From a virus, in IMG/VR virus record IMGVR_UViG_3300021225_000200, positions 1 through 27,165 of that record: DNA of 27,165 nt; one strand, 5' to 3'. Both the position numbers and the translations under genes were made by a program. Each line of letters opens with the position of its first letter. Positions within the stretch are counted from its first letter, which is position 1. Under the pieces are notes generated by a model. It was not told the origin of the DNA. It searched no databases and was given only the letters and a program-made list of their open reading frames with translations. This document shows positions 11,908 through 20,026 of this stretch, piece after piece.

Positions 11908-14424
11908 ATGGCTAATTTTGATAAAAGTTTGTACCAAGCCCCCGCTGGGCTGGATGAATTGGCAAAGGCAGAAGACGGAATCGAGATTGAGATTGTCGAT
12001 CCCGAGGCAGTGAACATCCACATGGATGGCCTAGATATATCCCTAGAGCAAGTCGATGCAGATTTTGGTTTAAACCTCGCAGAAGAAATGGACGAGGGTG
12101 AACTGTCCTCCCTCGCAGGAGATCTGGACGGAGATATCTCCAACGACAAAGGCAGCCGCAAAGACTGGGAGAAAGCCTACACAGAGGGTTTAAAGCTTCT
12201 GGGCCTCCAGTTCGAGGAGCGGACAGAGCCTTGGCAAGGTGCCAGCGGTGTCTTCCACCCCATGATCACAGAGGCAGTTGTAAGGTTCCAGTCAGAGAGC
12301 ATCACCGAGATGTTCCCTGCACAAGGCCCGGTTCGGACAAAGATCATCGGAGAAGAAACCCCCGAGAAGAAAGAAGCCGCAGTTCGTGTCGAGGATGACA
12401 TGAACTATGAACTCACGGAGGTGATGAAGGAGTTCCGCCCTGAGATAGAGCGCATGCTCTGGAGCCTGCCTGCGACCGGCTCTGCCTTCAAGAAGGTGTA
12501 TTTTGATCCCAATCTAGGACGCCAAGTGTCCATGTTCATCCCCGCAGAAGACATCATTCTTCCGTATGGGACGACAGATCTGGATACCTGCTACCGCTTG
12601 ACCCATGTCATGCGCAAGACCAAGAACGAGATCATCAAACTCCAACAGGCAGGCTTTTACCGGGACATCGATCTCCCAGAGCCCGGCAAAGAACAAGACA
12701 ACATCAAACGAGCCAAGGACAAAGAGACCGGTTTTAGTGATTTAAACGATGACCGCTACACCATCTATGAGGTTCATGCAGACCTAGACCTGCCCGGATT
12801 CGAAGATGAAGACGAAGATGGCCCGACCGGCATCGCCCTGCCCTATGTGGTCACCATGATCAAAGGCAGTAACAAAGTCTTGGCTGTCCGCCGTAACTGG
12901 AACGAGGATGACAAGCTGCGTTTAAAGCGCCAGCATTTTGTCCATTACCAATACATCCCCGGATTCGGTGCTTATGGCTTTGGACTGTTCCACCTTATCG
13001 GTGGTTTTGCCAAGTCTGCTACAAGCATCATGCGCCAGCTTATTGACGCAGGTACTTTGTCAAACCTGCCCGGTGGATTGAAGTCTCGCGGTCTGCGGAT
13101 TAAAGGTGATGACACCCCGATCCAGCCCGGAGAGTTCCGCGACGTAGATATCGGCTCTGGCGCTTTGCGCGACAACATCCTGCCCCTTCCTTATAAGGAG
13201 CCAAGTCAGGTTCTAGCAGCCCTTCTTGGAACTATCGTGGAAGAGGGTCGCCGCTTCGCAGCCACAGCGGACATGAACATCAGCGACATGTCTGCTCAGG
13301 CTCCTGTGGGCAGTACCTTGGCTCTGCTTGAGCGACAACTCAAGGTGATGACCGCCATCCAAGCCCGCCTGCATTACACGTTTAAACAGGAACTTGGTCT
13401 TCTCGCTGAGATTATTAAGGATTACACCGACCCCGACTATGACTACAAGCCGGAAAAGGGTGATAAGAGCGCCAAACGGGAAGACTATGACTATGTAGAG
13501 ATCATCCCCGTATCTGATCCCAACGCAGCCACCATGAGCCAGCGCGTGGTTCAGTATCAGGCTGTTATCCAGATGGCCCAGATGGCTCCGGATATCTATG
13601 ACCTCCCCCAACTGCACCGTCGTATGCTGGAAGTCTTGGGGATTAAGAACGCAGATAAGCTTGTAAAACTCCCGGAAGACCAGAAACCAATGGATCCAGT
13701 ATCGGAGAACATGTCTGTTCTGCGTGGGGAGCCGGTGAAGGCGTTCTTCTACCAAGACCAAGACGCTCATATCACGGCTCATATGGCTTTCATACAAGAC
13801 CCCTTGATCGCCCAGTCCGTTGGTCAAAATCCCCGTGCCCCGCAGATACAAGCCGCAATGATGGCTCATATCGCAGAACACGCAGGGTTTAAATACCGCG
13901 CTCAGATTGAGCAGCAGATGGGTATCTCCCTGCCTCCGCAAGATGATGAGTTGCCACCGCAAATTGAGCTTGCCCTGTCTACCATGATTGCTCAGGCATC
14001 CCAGCAGGTTCTACAGCAGAACCAAAGCCAAGCAGCCCAGCAGCAGGCACAGCAACAAGCCCAAGACCCGCTGGTTCAGATGCAGCAACAAGAACTCCAA
14101 ATCAAACAGGGTGAGTTGCAGCTTAAGGCCCAAGAGGCACAACAGAAGTTCCAGATAGAGCAGGCTCGTCTGGAGTTGGATACAAAACGTCTGGCAGCAG
14201 ACGCAGCAAACAAAGCTGACCAAAACAACCTCAAGCGCGAAGCCATACAGGCGGACATGCAACTTGAAGGTACAAAGATTGGAGCAAAGATCAAAGCCGA
14301 TCAGGAACGGCAGACCTTTGACCAAGAACACGCCGGGCTCAAGCTTGGCGCACAGATCTCTAGAGAAAAACGAGATCAAGCCCTGTCTGCTATGCAGGCA
14401 GTCGATAAATCAGAAGGTGTTTAA
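11908..14424 (+). CDS. Portal protein (P22-like)
   Basis: 838 residues, longer than P22 gp1 (725). The dodecameric portal is the DNA entry channel and tail attachment point. The central body (about 100-600), with WQGASGVFHP, LPATGSAFKKVYFDP and the QRVVQYQAVIQMAQ helix, matches large podovirus-type portals. The last 150 residues are a long Gln/Ala/Lys coiled coil that may form the barrel. AAGGA lies 6 bases before the ATG. It follows the large terminase and precedes co-chaperonin and scaffold genes. The stop is embedded in a GTTTAAAC copy. Confidence 0.9.
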   Translation: MANFDKSLYQAPAGLDELAKAEDGIEIEIVDPEAVNIHMDGLDISLEQVDADFGLNLAEEMDEGELSSLAGDLDGDISNDKGSRKDWEKAYTEGLKLLGLQFEERTEPWQGASGVFHPMITEAVVRFQSESITEMFPAQGPVRTKIIGEETPEKKEAAVRVEDDMNYELTEVMKEFRPEIERMLWSLPATGSAFKKVYFDPNLGRQVSMFIPAEDIILPYGTTDLDTCYRLTHVMRKTKNEIIKLQQAGFYRDIDLPEPGKEQDNIKRAKDKETGFSDLNDDRYTIYEVHADLDLPGFEDEDEDGPTGIALPYVVTMIKGSNKVLAVRRNWNEDDKLRLKRQHFVHYQYIPGFGAYGFGLFHLIGGFAKSATSIMRQLIDAGTLSNLPGGLKSRGLRIKGDDTPIQPGEFRDVDIGSGALRDNILPLPYKEPSQVLAALLGTIVEEGRRFAATADMNISDMSAQAPVGSTLALLERQLKVMTAIQARLHYTFKQELGLLAEIIKDYTDPDYDYKPEKGDKSAKREDYDYVEIIPVSDPNAATMSQRVVQYQAVIQMAQMAPDIYDLPQLHRRMLEVLGIKNADKLVKLPEDQKPMDPVSENMSVLRGEPVKAFFYQDQDAHITAHMAFIQDPLIAQSVGQNPRAPQIQAAMMAHIAEHAGFKYRAQIEQQMGISLPPQDDELPPQIELALSTMIAQASQQVLQQNQSQAAQQQAQQQAQDPLVQMQQQELQIKQGELQLKAQEAQQKFQIEQARLELDTKRLAADAANKADQNNLKREAIQADMQLEGTKIGAKIKADQERQTFDQEHAGLKLGAQISREKRDQALSAMQAVDKSEGV

Positions 14425-14426
14425 AC

Positions 14427-14621
14427 ATGGTTCAAGACTTCGCACGCGTATTGCGCGACCAAATACGCAAGGACATGAACAACTATGCAGACGATATGGC
14501 TGGTGGGGCCTGTCGTACCTTCGATGAGTATCAAAAACTATGCGGTGTTATTCAGGGCCTAGCCACCGCAGAGTCCTACCTTTTGGCCCTGCTTAAGAAA
14601 GTTGAACAATCAGATGAGTGA
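14427..14621 (+). CDS. Small helical phage protein after the portal
   Basis: 64 residues, almost all helix (QDFARVLRDQIRKDMNNYAD; AESYLLALLKKVEQ), starting 2 bases after the portal stop. Similar small proteins of unknown function often follow portal genes in podovirus-like phages. It overlaps the next gene by 8 bases and is probably translated with it. No membrane segment. Confidence 0.75.
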   Translation: MVQDFARVLRDQIRKDMNNYADDMAGGACRTFDEYQKLCGVIQGLATAESYLLALLKKVEQSDE

Positions 14622-15042
14622 TCTTATTCTGCCTCCGGGGATTAGTTTCCCCAAACAAATTCAGCCTGCTGAAAAGCCGGATGAAACTGCGACAGACGAA
14701 GAGAAAGCGAAACAGCTTCCAGACCCAGCGGGGTATAAGCTGCTATGTATCGTTCCGGACGTATCTGAGAATTACGAGGGGTCTACCCTTGTAAAGCCCT
14801 CGGACTTCATGCGCCGGGAGGAACAAACCACAACCGTGCTTTTTGTAGTGAAGGTAGGCCCAGATGCCTATAAAGACACTGCAAAGTTTCCCAGCGGCCC
14901 TTGGTGCAAGGTGGGAGATTTTGTGATGACTCGTACCTATACCGGTACGCGCTTCAAAATGTATGGCAAAGAGATGCGTTTAATTAACGACGACCAAATT
15001 GAAGGCGTTGTGCAAGATCCGCGAGGTATTAGCCATGTCTGA
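14614..15042 (+). CDS. GroES-like co-chaperonin
   Basis: 142 residues. From residue 39 the pattern follows GroES/Cpn10: GYKLLCIVPDV (first strand), a gapped mobile-loop region (about 52-72), VLFVVKVGPDAY (75-86), CKVGDFVMTRTYTGTRF (98-114), and KEMRLINDDQIEGVVQ (119-134), the counterpart of the EEVLIMxExDILAIV ending. The first 38 residues are Pro/Glu-rich. T4 gp31 shows that phage GroES-like proteins adapt host GroEL for capsid folding. The place between portal and scaffold fits that. ATG 14614 is chosen over the upstream TTG at 14602. Confidence 0.8.
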   Translation: MSDLILPPGISFPKQIQPAEKPDETATDEEKAKQLPDPAGYKLLCIVPDVSENYEGSTLVKPSDFMRREEQTTTVLFVVKVGPDAYKDTAKFPSGPWCKVGDFVMTRTYTGTRFKMYGKEMRLINDDQIEGVVQDPRGISHV

Positions 15043-15967
15043 GTTTAAATTTCCAGACGAGATTGAGAAAGAAGAGCCAAAAGAGACCAAAGACGAGGTC
15101 GAAATTGAGCTTGTTGATGACACTCCGGAGGTAGATCGAGGTCGTGCGCCGCTTGAAAAAGAGGTTACCGAGCCCTCGGAAGATGAATTAGCCTCATACT
15201 CCAAGAACGTTCAAGCCCGAATGAAGGAATTAACCCGAGTTCGGCATGATGAGCGTCGTGCGAAAGAGGCAATTGCCCGGGAAAAGCAAGATCTTGAGCG
15301 TATTGCACAGCAGCTTTATGAGGAAAACAGCAAACTCAAAGAGTATGTGCAGACCGGAAGCAAGCAATATATTGATCAGTCCAAGACATTGGCTGAAAAT
15401 GAGCTTGAATCTGCCCGCTCGGCTTATAAGAAAGCCCAAGAAGCCTTTGATGCAGACGCTATTTTGGCTGCTCAGGAGGCCCTTTTGGAAGCCAAAATGA
15501 AGGTAAACGCCCTAAATAATATTAGGGAAACCCCTTTACAGCAGCCCCAAAATCGGGTACAACCGCAACAATACAGAGAACCAGAGCCTCAACTAGACGA
15601 AAAAACCCTGCGCTGGCAGGCCAAAAACCAGTGGTTTAGTGCAGACGGCTTTGAAGATGTATCCAGCTACGCATTAGGGCTGCATAAAAAACTAATCAAC
15701 GCAGGTTTTGACCCGCGCAGTGACGAGTATTTCAACGAGATTGATACTCGCGTGAGAGATAAGTTTCCAGAGGTATTTGGAAACGAGCGAGCTAGGTCAA
15801 ATGAGTCTCACAAAAGACCTGTTTCGGTAGTCTCGCCTGCGGCACGTTCGTCAGGCAAGAAAACGATCCAAATGACACCCAGAGCTTTGGCTTTGGCGAA
15901 GAAATTTGGTATCACCCCGCAGCAGTATGCTATTCAACAAGCTAAATTGGAGAACTCAAATGAATGA
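15035..15967 (+). CDS. Head scaffolding protein (probable)
   Basis: 310 residues, highly charged. An acidic N-terminus (1-50) is followed by a long coiled coil (about 52-160), a Gln/Pro hinge (about 167-190), and a basic C-terminal helix pair (KKTIQMTPRALALAKKFGIT) as used by scaffolds to hold capsid protein. The location between portal and capsid genes supports this. The start MSEFKFPDEI at 15035 overlaps the co-chaperonin stop by 8 bases (ATGTCTGA), so the longer frame is not used. The scaffold call is by position and composition, not by a named motif. Confidence 0.7.
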   Translation: MSEFKFPDEIEKEEPKETKDEVEIELVDDTPEVDRGRAPLEKEVTEPSEDELASYSKNVQARMKELTRVRHDERRAKEAIAREKQDLERIAQQLYEENSKLKEYVQTGSKQYIDQSKTLAENELESARSAYKKAQEAFDADAILAAQEALLEAKMKVNALNNIRETPLQQPQNRVQPQQYREPEPQLDEKTLRWQAKNQWFSADGFEDVSSYALGLHKKLINAGFDPRSDEYFNEIDTRVRDKFPEVFGNERARSNESHKRPVSVVSPAARSSGKKTIQMTPRALALAKKFGITPQQYAIQQAKLENSNE

Positions 15968-16400
15968 AACTCGTAAACCCCGTGACCTAGAGGCACGCAG
16001 CGAATCTGTAAGGTATGTTTATAAACCGTCTAGCTCTTTGCCAGACCCGACTCCGGAACCCGGATACACCTATCGCTGGATAGCGACGGCAGTACACGGA
16101 AACTCCGAGGTAATGATGACAAATGTGTCGCGGAAACTCCGTGATGGATATGTCCCGGTTAAGGCAGAAGATCATCCGGAAATGATGATTCCCGGAAATC
16201 CAAAGACTGGCAATATCGAGATTGGTGGATTAATGCTTTGCAAAATCCCCACCGAACGCGCTGTTGCTATGGCTGAGTATTTCAATGGGCAAGCTCAAAA
16301 CCAGATGGATTCGGTAGATAACAGCTTTTTGCGTCAGAATGACCCGCGTATGCCGTTGTTTGCAGATCGAAAATCTACTTCAACGCGTGGGCGGAATTAA
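15960..16400 (+). CDS. Conserved head-region protein, unknown function
   Basis: 146 residues starting MNETRKPRDLEARSE. The motif TYRWIATAVHG, then GYVPVKAEDHPEM, then IGGLMLCKIPTERA is one I recognise from unassigned proteins found between scaffold and capsid genes in aquatic phages. The C-terminus is basic (ADRKSTSTRGRN). The start overlaps the scaffold stop by 8 bases (ATGAATGA). It might be a scaffold partner or an internal head protein. Confidence 0.65.
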   Translation: MNETRKPRDLEARSESVRYVYKPSSSLPDPTPEPGYTYRWIATAVHGNSEVMMTNVSRKLRDGYVPVKAEDHPEMMIPGNPKTGNIEIGGLMLCKIPTERAVAMAEYFNGQAQNQMDSVDNSFLRQNDPRMPLFADRKSTSTRGRN

Positions 16401-16421
16401 ACTTTATTTAGGAGTCTTTAA

Positions 16422-17246
16422 ATGGCTTATCCAACTGTCGATGCGGCTTACGGTTACAAACCCGTAAACCTGATTGGCGGACAGGTGTTTGCTGGATCAA
16501 CGCGGAATCTTCCCGTCCAGTACAACTACGGTACCGCCCTGTACTACGGTGACCTAGTCACCCTTTCGGCTGGTTATGTTGTAATTGCAACTTACCCTGT
16601 TAGCACCACCAACACCACTGTTGGCGTGTTCTTGGGCTGCTATTACACCAACCCAACCACCAAGCAACGTCAATACTCGCAGTATTACCCCGGCAGCGTA
16701 ACCGCTGGCGACATCACTGCTATCGTTGGCGACGATCCTGACCAAGTTATGCGAGTTGCAGTTACTACTGCCGCTGGCGCTACCTCCATTGGATCGGCTT
16801 CGTCGATTCTGGTTGGTGCAAACATGGCTGGTAACACCCTGACCGGTTCTGCTTCCACTGGCAACAGCGCTGGCGCAGTTGTCAATGCTTCGGCAACGAC
16901 TTCTGGCGGTGGTTTCCGTGTTCTCAATCTGGTTCCTGATACTCAAATTAGCTCCTCAGCCACTTATGTGTCTGGTGGCGCTCCTTCGGCAACTTCGGTT
17001 GTTGTATCGGGCCTGACGGTTGGGCAAGTATTGCCTATCGGCACGGATGTGTTTAACTTGGTAAATGGTCAATTGCAATTCACTGGCGCTACGCTAAGTG
17101 CTGCTTCGACCGTGACTACCACTGGTAACACGACCCTGACAGTTACTTCGGTTACCACCCAAGTTGCTGGCACCGTTGTGTTGGTTCAAAGCCCTGAAGT
17201 GTTGGTTAAGTTCAACTTCGGCGCTCACCGCTACTACGTAGCATAA
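16422..17246 (+). CDS. Putative head decoration/structural protein
   Basis: 274 residues. The N-terminal half (GYKPVNLIGGQVFAGSTR, then YYGDLVTL and VGVFLGCYYTNP) is beta-rich and of a type that accompanies the capsid gene in aquatic phages. The second half (about 120-235) is Ser/Thr/Gly/Ala repeat-like, as in surface decoration domains. The end YYVA is short and aromatic. AGGAG precedes the ATG at good spacing, and the capsid gene follows after 13 bases, suggesting high expression. Function is inferred from position. Confidence 0.65.
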   Translation: MAYPTVDAAYGYKPVNLIGGQVFAGSTRNLPVQYNYGTALYYGDLVTLSAGYVVIATYPVSTTNTTVGVFLGCYYTNPTTKQRQYSQYYPGSVTAGDITAIVGDDPDQVMRVAVTTAAGATSIGSASSILVGANMAGNTLTGSASTGNSAGAVVNASATTSGGGFRVLNLVPDTQISSSATYVSGGAPSATSVVVSGLTVGQVLPIGTDVFNLVNGQLQFTGATLSAASTVTTTGNTTLTVTSVTTQVAGTVVLVQSPEVLVKFNFGAHRYYVA

Positions 17247-17259
17247 GGAGTAACTCAAA

Positions 17260-18171
17260 ATGGCTATTTCACGCGCACAACTACTTAAAGAGTTGCTCCC
17301 CGGCCTGAACGCTTTGTTTGGTCTGGAGTATGCCCGCTACGGCGAAGAGCACAAAGAGATCTATGAAACCGAGCAATCGGAGCGTAGTTTTGAAGAAGAA
17401 ACCAAGCTGTCCGGCTTCTCGGCTGCACCGGTCAAGAATGAGGGTTCTGCCATTGCTTATGACAATGCGCAAGAGGCTTTCACTGCCCGTTACAACCACG
17501 AAACCATTGCCTTGGGCTTCTCCATCACGGAAGAGGCTGTGGAAGATAACCTGTACGACTCCCTGTCGGCTCGTTATACCAAAGCTCTGGCCCGTGCTAT
17601 GGCTTACACCAAGCAGGTTAAAGCTGCTGCTGTTATCAACAATGGCTTCTCCGCCAGCTACCCCGGTGGCGACGGTGTTGCTTTGTTCAGCACTGCTCAC
17701 CCGCTGGTCTCTGGTGGAACCAACAGCAACCGCCCGGCTACCAATGCTGACCTGAACGAAACTTCGTTGGAAAACGCAGTTATTCAGATCGCAGGTTGGA
17801 CGGACGAGCGTGGTCTGTTGATTGCAGCCAAGCCCCGTAAGCTGATTGTGCCGCCGAATCTGATGTTCGTTGCTACCCGTCTGTTGGAAACCAGCCTCCG
17901 TGTTGGCACTACCGACAACGATATCAATGCACTGAAGAATAACGGTTCGATCCCCGAAGGTTATACCGTTAACCACTTCTTGACCGACACCAACGGCTGG
18001 TATTTGACCACCGATGTGCCAAACGGTCTGAAGCACTTCGAGCGCACTCCGCTGACTAACAGCATGGACGGTGACTTTGACACCGGCAATGTCCGTTATA
18101 AGGCTCGTGAGCGTTATAGCTTCGGCTGGTCTGATCCTCTGGGCATCTTTGGATCGCCCGGTTCGACCTGA
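17260..18171 (+). CDS. Major capsid protein (Mu gpT-like, HK97 fold)
   Basis: 303 residues, a normal size. It follows the Mu gpT pattern: LLPGLNALFGLEYARYGEEH, YETEQSERSFEEETKLSGF, then YNHETIALGFSITEEAVEDN, ALARAMAYTKQVKAAAVIN, the FSTAHPLVSGG loop, and AAKPRKLIVPPNLMFVA. The AAGGAG ribosome site is strong, as expected for the most abundant head protein. A palindrome and strong terminator follow directly. Confidence 0.88.
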   Translation: MAISRAQLLKELLPGLNALFGLEYARYGEEHKEIYETEQSERSFEEETKLSGFSAAPVKNEGSAIAYDNAQEAFTARYNHETIALGFSITEEAVEDNLYDSLSARYTKALARAMAYTKQVKAAAVINNGFSASYPGGDGVALFSTAHPLVSGGTNSNRPATNADLNETSLENAVIQIAGWTDERGLLIAAKPRKLIVPPNLMFVATRLLETSLRVGTTDNDINALKNNGSIPEGYTVNHFLTDTNGWYLTTDVPNGLKHFERTPLTNSMDGDFDTGNVRYKARERYSFGWSDPLGIFGSPGST

Positions 18172-18186
18172 TAGGTTTAAACCTAT
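18171..18186. repeat. 16-bp perfect palindrome containing GTTTAAAC
   Basis: ATAGGTTTAAACCTAT begins on the last base of the capsid stop codon. It is the longest palindrome built on the dispersed motif and lies immediately before the terminator, so it could be a protein-binding site rather than part of the terminator stem. Confidence 0.7.
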
Positions 18187-18188
18187 AT

Positions 18189-18214
18189 AAAAAGGCTCCT
18201 TCGGGGGCCTTTTT
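18189..18214 (+). terminator. Strong intrinsic terminator after the capsid gene
   Basis: AAAAAGGCTCC and GGGGCCTTTTT form an 11-bp stem (one G-T) closed by a TTCG tetraloop and followed by T. It should limit transcription from the head genes into the tail genes. The A run makes it work in both directions. Confidence 0.9.
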
Positions 18215-18335
18215 TATTTGCACAAGCGTTTAAAACTATGATATATTGCAGTCAATCCGGGCTTTCCGGTACATCAAACTGTCCCGGCAGACGACATACC
18301 GATTGATGTGCCATACTTGTATGTAAGGAATTATC
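18215..18335. other. Short gap before the small structural genes
   Basis: About 120 bp after the terminator. It carries GTTTAAAA at 18228, an AT-rich ATGATATATTGCA stretch, and a CCGG/CCGG pair around 18259-18271. A new promoter is expected here because the terminator upstream is strong, but no box pair is convincing. Confidence 0.4.
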
Positions 18336-18827
18336 ATGGGATTTGCTACTCATCTTGGCCCGTGGCTGCTTGGCACGGTTAAAAACACCACCGGCACTAC
18401 TGCTGGAACCATCCAAAACACCGGCACTACTCAAGTTACCCAGACCGCCACAATGACGGTCAGCGACACTACTGCAAAAACAATTGCAGTATTGCCAGCA
18501 GGCGCACAAATTACCAATATTTTCTGCGACATTACCACTGCGTTTTCTGGTACCACTGGTAATACTATTACTGTTCAGACATCGGGCGGTACAGCTTTGG
18601 CTACTGTTGGCGGTGCAACCACTACTCCTTTGGCTATAGGCCGTGCAACGACCACTCTGTCTGGCACTAATATGGCTACCATTTTGAACGTAGGCACTAC
18701 CGACCTGATCCTTCAAGTAATTTATGCTTGCGCAGGAACTGCCAGCGGCGGCGCAGCACAAATTACCGTGCAATACGTTGTCAAAGACTCCAACGGCAAT
18801 AGCTCGCAACCTGCTGGTCAGCAGTAA
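18336..18827 (+). CDS. Small beta-rich structural protein
   Basis: 163 residues beginning GFATHLGPWLLGTVKNTTG, an N-terminus I recognise from virion-associated proteins of aquatic phages. The rest is Thr/Gly/Ala-rich beta sequence (MTVSDTTAKTIAVLPAGAQI; ITVQTSGGTALATVGGATT) without charged helices, consistent with a decoration or tail-surface protein. AAGGA lies ahead. It sits between two terminator-like hairpins, so its expression level may be set separately. Confidence 0.65.
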   Translation: MGFATHLGPWLLGTVKNTTGTTAGTIQNTGTTQVTQTATMTVSDTTAKTIAVLPAGAQITNIFCDITTAFSGTTGNTITVQTSGGTALATVGGATTTPLAIGRATTTLSGTNMATILNVGTTDLILQVIYACAGTASGGAAQITVQYVVKDSNGNSSQPAGQQ

Positions 18828-18835
18828 TTAATCTT

Positions 18836-18851
18836 AGGGGCTTCGGCCCCT
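18836..18851 (+). terminator. Weak terminator or attenuator hairpin
   Basis: AGGGGC, TTCG, GCCCCT is a stable 6-bp stem with a TTCG loop. The following TGCTTTAT is a poor T run, so partial termination is likely. Confidence 0.5.
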
Positions 18852-18870
18852 GCTTTATAGGAGATTGATT

Positions 18871-19161
18871 ATGATGCAGACAGATGTTAAGTCAGCCCAT
18901 GCAAGTGTTGCTGGTACATTGTTCAATGGGCCAACTCGCCTGAAGGGTTTAATTATTTGCCCCGCAGCAAGCACTGCTGCTACCGTGCAATTCAAAGATG
19001 GCGGTTCATCGGGCGCTGTTTTACTGGAGATTGATATTGCCAGTAATACAAATCCAAATACGTACACCTTTGACATTCCCGGCGAAGGTATTAAATTTAA
19101 CAGCACGTTGTACTTGGCATTAAGTGCAGCAGTAACAGGCGTCACGGCGTTCTATGGCTAA
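18871..19161 (+). CDS. Small beta-sandwich-like structural protein
   Basis: 96 residues (MMQTDVKSAHASVAGTLFNG), Gly/Ala/Thr-rich with alternating strands: LKGLIICPAAS, TVQFKDGGSSGAVLLEIDI, TYTFDIPGEGIKF, YLALSAAVTGVTAFYG. This resembles small head or tail proteins in related phages. ATG at 18871 has AGGAG seven bases ahead and is preferred over the TTG six bases earlier. The stop overlaps the next start by 8 bases (ATGGCTAA). Confidence 0.7.
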   Translation: MMQTDVKSAHASVAGTLFNGPTRLKGLIICPAASTAATVQFKDGGSSGAVLLEIDIASNTNPNTYTFDIPGEGIKFNSTLYLALSAAVTGVTAFYG

Positions 19162-19399
19162 GTCCCCAGCATGGCAACGCAAGGAAGGCAAGTCCGAGAA
19201 GGGCGGTTTAAACGCCAAGGGTCGAGCCTCAGCCAAAGCGCAAGGTATGAACTTGAAACCGCCCCAGCCCGAAGGCGGCAGCAGGCGCGACTCCTTCTGT
19301 GCAAGGATGACTGGGATGAAGAAGAAGCTTACCAGCGAGAAGACGGCAAAAGACCCAAATTCCCGTATCAATAAGAGCCTGCGGGCATGGAATTGCTGA
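19154..19399 (+). CDS. DUF6321-like small basic protein
   Basis: 81 residues with the pattern WQRKEGKSEKGGLNAKGR, then LKPPQPEGGSRRDSFCARM, and C-terminal INKSLRAWNC. This is a very recognisable short phage protein (DUF6321 type) widespread in aquatic phages. It is strongly basic and probably disordered until bound. Its function is unknown. It begins a run of small basic proteins of similar composition. GTTTAAAC lies within the GLNA codons. Confidence 0.8.
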   Translation: MAKSPAWQRKEGKSEKGGLNAKGRASAKAQGMNLKPPQPEGGSRRDSFCARMTGMKKKLTSEKTAKDPNSRINKSLRAWNC

Positions 19400-19400
19400 A

Positions 19401-19649
19401 ATGGAACTGCCAATTTGGAACGTCGTTTTATCTTTCCTATCAACAGCTTTGCTGTTGTGGGTGAAGATTTCGCACGATGAGGTTAAGCGTCTTGGCATTC
19501 TTTTAAGCAAAACACGCGAAGAGCATGCTGACAAATTTGTCACCAAAGCAGATATGCATGCAGACATTAACCGAGTGATAGCCCGTCTTGACCGGATGGA
19601 TGAAAAGCTTGATGCCTTTATGAGGGAGCAACGCAGTGCCATCAAGTAG
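19401..19649 (+). CDS. Single-span membrane protein with coiled coil
   Basis: 82 residues. A hydrophobic segment (about 5-21, IWNVVLSFLSTALLLWV) is followed by a charged coiled coil (22-82) with heptads such as VTKADMHADINRVIARLDRM. The layout suits a class III-like holin, a spanin relative or a small membrane anchor, but no lysis enzyme is encoded nearby in this window, so no role is assigned. It starts 1 base after the previous stop and overlaps the next gene by 14 bases. Confidence 0.6.
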   Translation: MELPIWNVVLSFLSTALLLWVKISHDEVKRLGILLSKTREEHADKFVTKADMHADINRVIARLDRMDEKLDAFMREQRSAIK

Positions 19650-20016
19650 TAAAAAGCAACATAATTTCATGGCTGCGATAGCTCATTCGCCATCGTTTGC
19701 CAAGAAAGTAGGGGTTCCACAGTCTGTGGGGCAAGAATTTACCAAAGCCGATAAAGGCAAAACGTTTAAACAAGGTGGTGATATGGCTACAAAAGGTGTG
19801 AATCCCTTTGCAAAGTTTGAGAAGTCCGGCAAGGATGTAGAGAAAAAAGGATCCAAAGAAGGCTCCAAGAAAGAAATGATGATGGACAAGATGCAGATGA
19901 AGAAAATGGCATCTGGCGGTCTTGCTTCAGGTCACAAAAGCGCAGACGGTATTGCCTCCAAAGGCAAAACCAAAGGTAAAAACATCACCATGAAGCGTGG
20001 CGGAATGGCCTGCTAA
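19636..20016 (+). CDS. Small basic protein with C-terminal ADGIA/GKTKG tag
   Basis: 126 residues from a GTG start at 19636. The N-terminus KKQHNFMAAIAHSPSFAKKV, then GVPQSVGQEF, is a known short phage motif. The middle is Lys-rich and probably disordered. The C-terminus carries KKMASGG and SADGIASKGKTKG (102-114), then KRGGMAC. The same tag ends the next two genes. The GTG start overlaps the membrane protein gene. Such proteins may be packaged inside the head or bind DNA; this is inference from charge. Confidence 0.7.
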   Translation: MPSSSKKQHNFMAAIAHSPSFAKKVGVPQSVGQEFTKADKGKTFKQGGDMATKGVNPFAKFEKSGKDVEKKGSKEGSKKEMMMDKMQMKKMASGGLASGHKSADGIASKGKTKGKNITMKRGGMAC

Positions 20017-20026
20017 GGAGTAAATA

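Larger units (their letters stand above)
253..19771. repeat. Dispersed palindrome GTTTAAAC (16 exact copies)
   Basis: Exact GTTTAAAC copies start at 253, 2759, 3585, 4432, 4990, 6068, 7076, 9969, 10157, 11481, 12068, 13380, 14419, 18175, 19206 and 19764. Seven-of-eight versions (GTTTAAA or TTTAAAC) start at 1604, 1835, 3063, 3611, 3661, 4008, 6392, 8970, 9300, 12188, 12741, 12920, 13887, 15043, 18228, 21107, 21751 and 23480. Inside genes the motif is read in different frames (TTT AAA C as Phe-Lys, TTA AAC as Leu-Asn, G TTT AA spanning a stop), so codon preference does not explain it. Flanks often extend it to CGTTTAAACG. No exact copy was seen after 19771. The function is unknown. Confidence 0.9.

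Noticed and set aside
18171-18186. Attachment site for integration
   Set aside because: There is no integrase or excisionase in the window, and the palindrome is one of many copies of the dispersed GTTTAAAC word.
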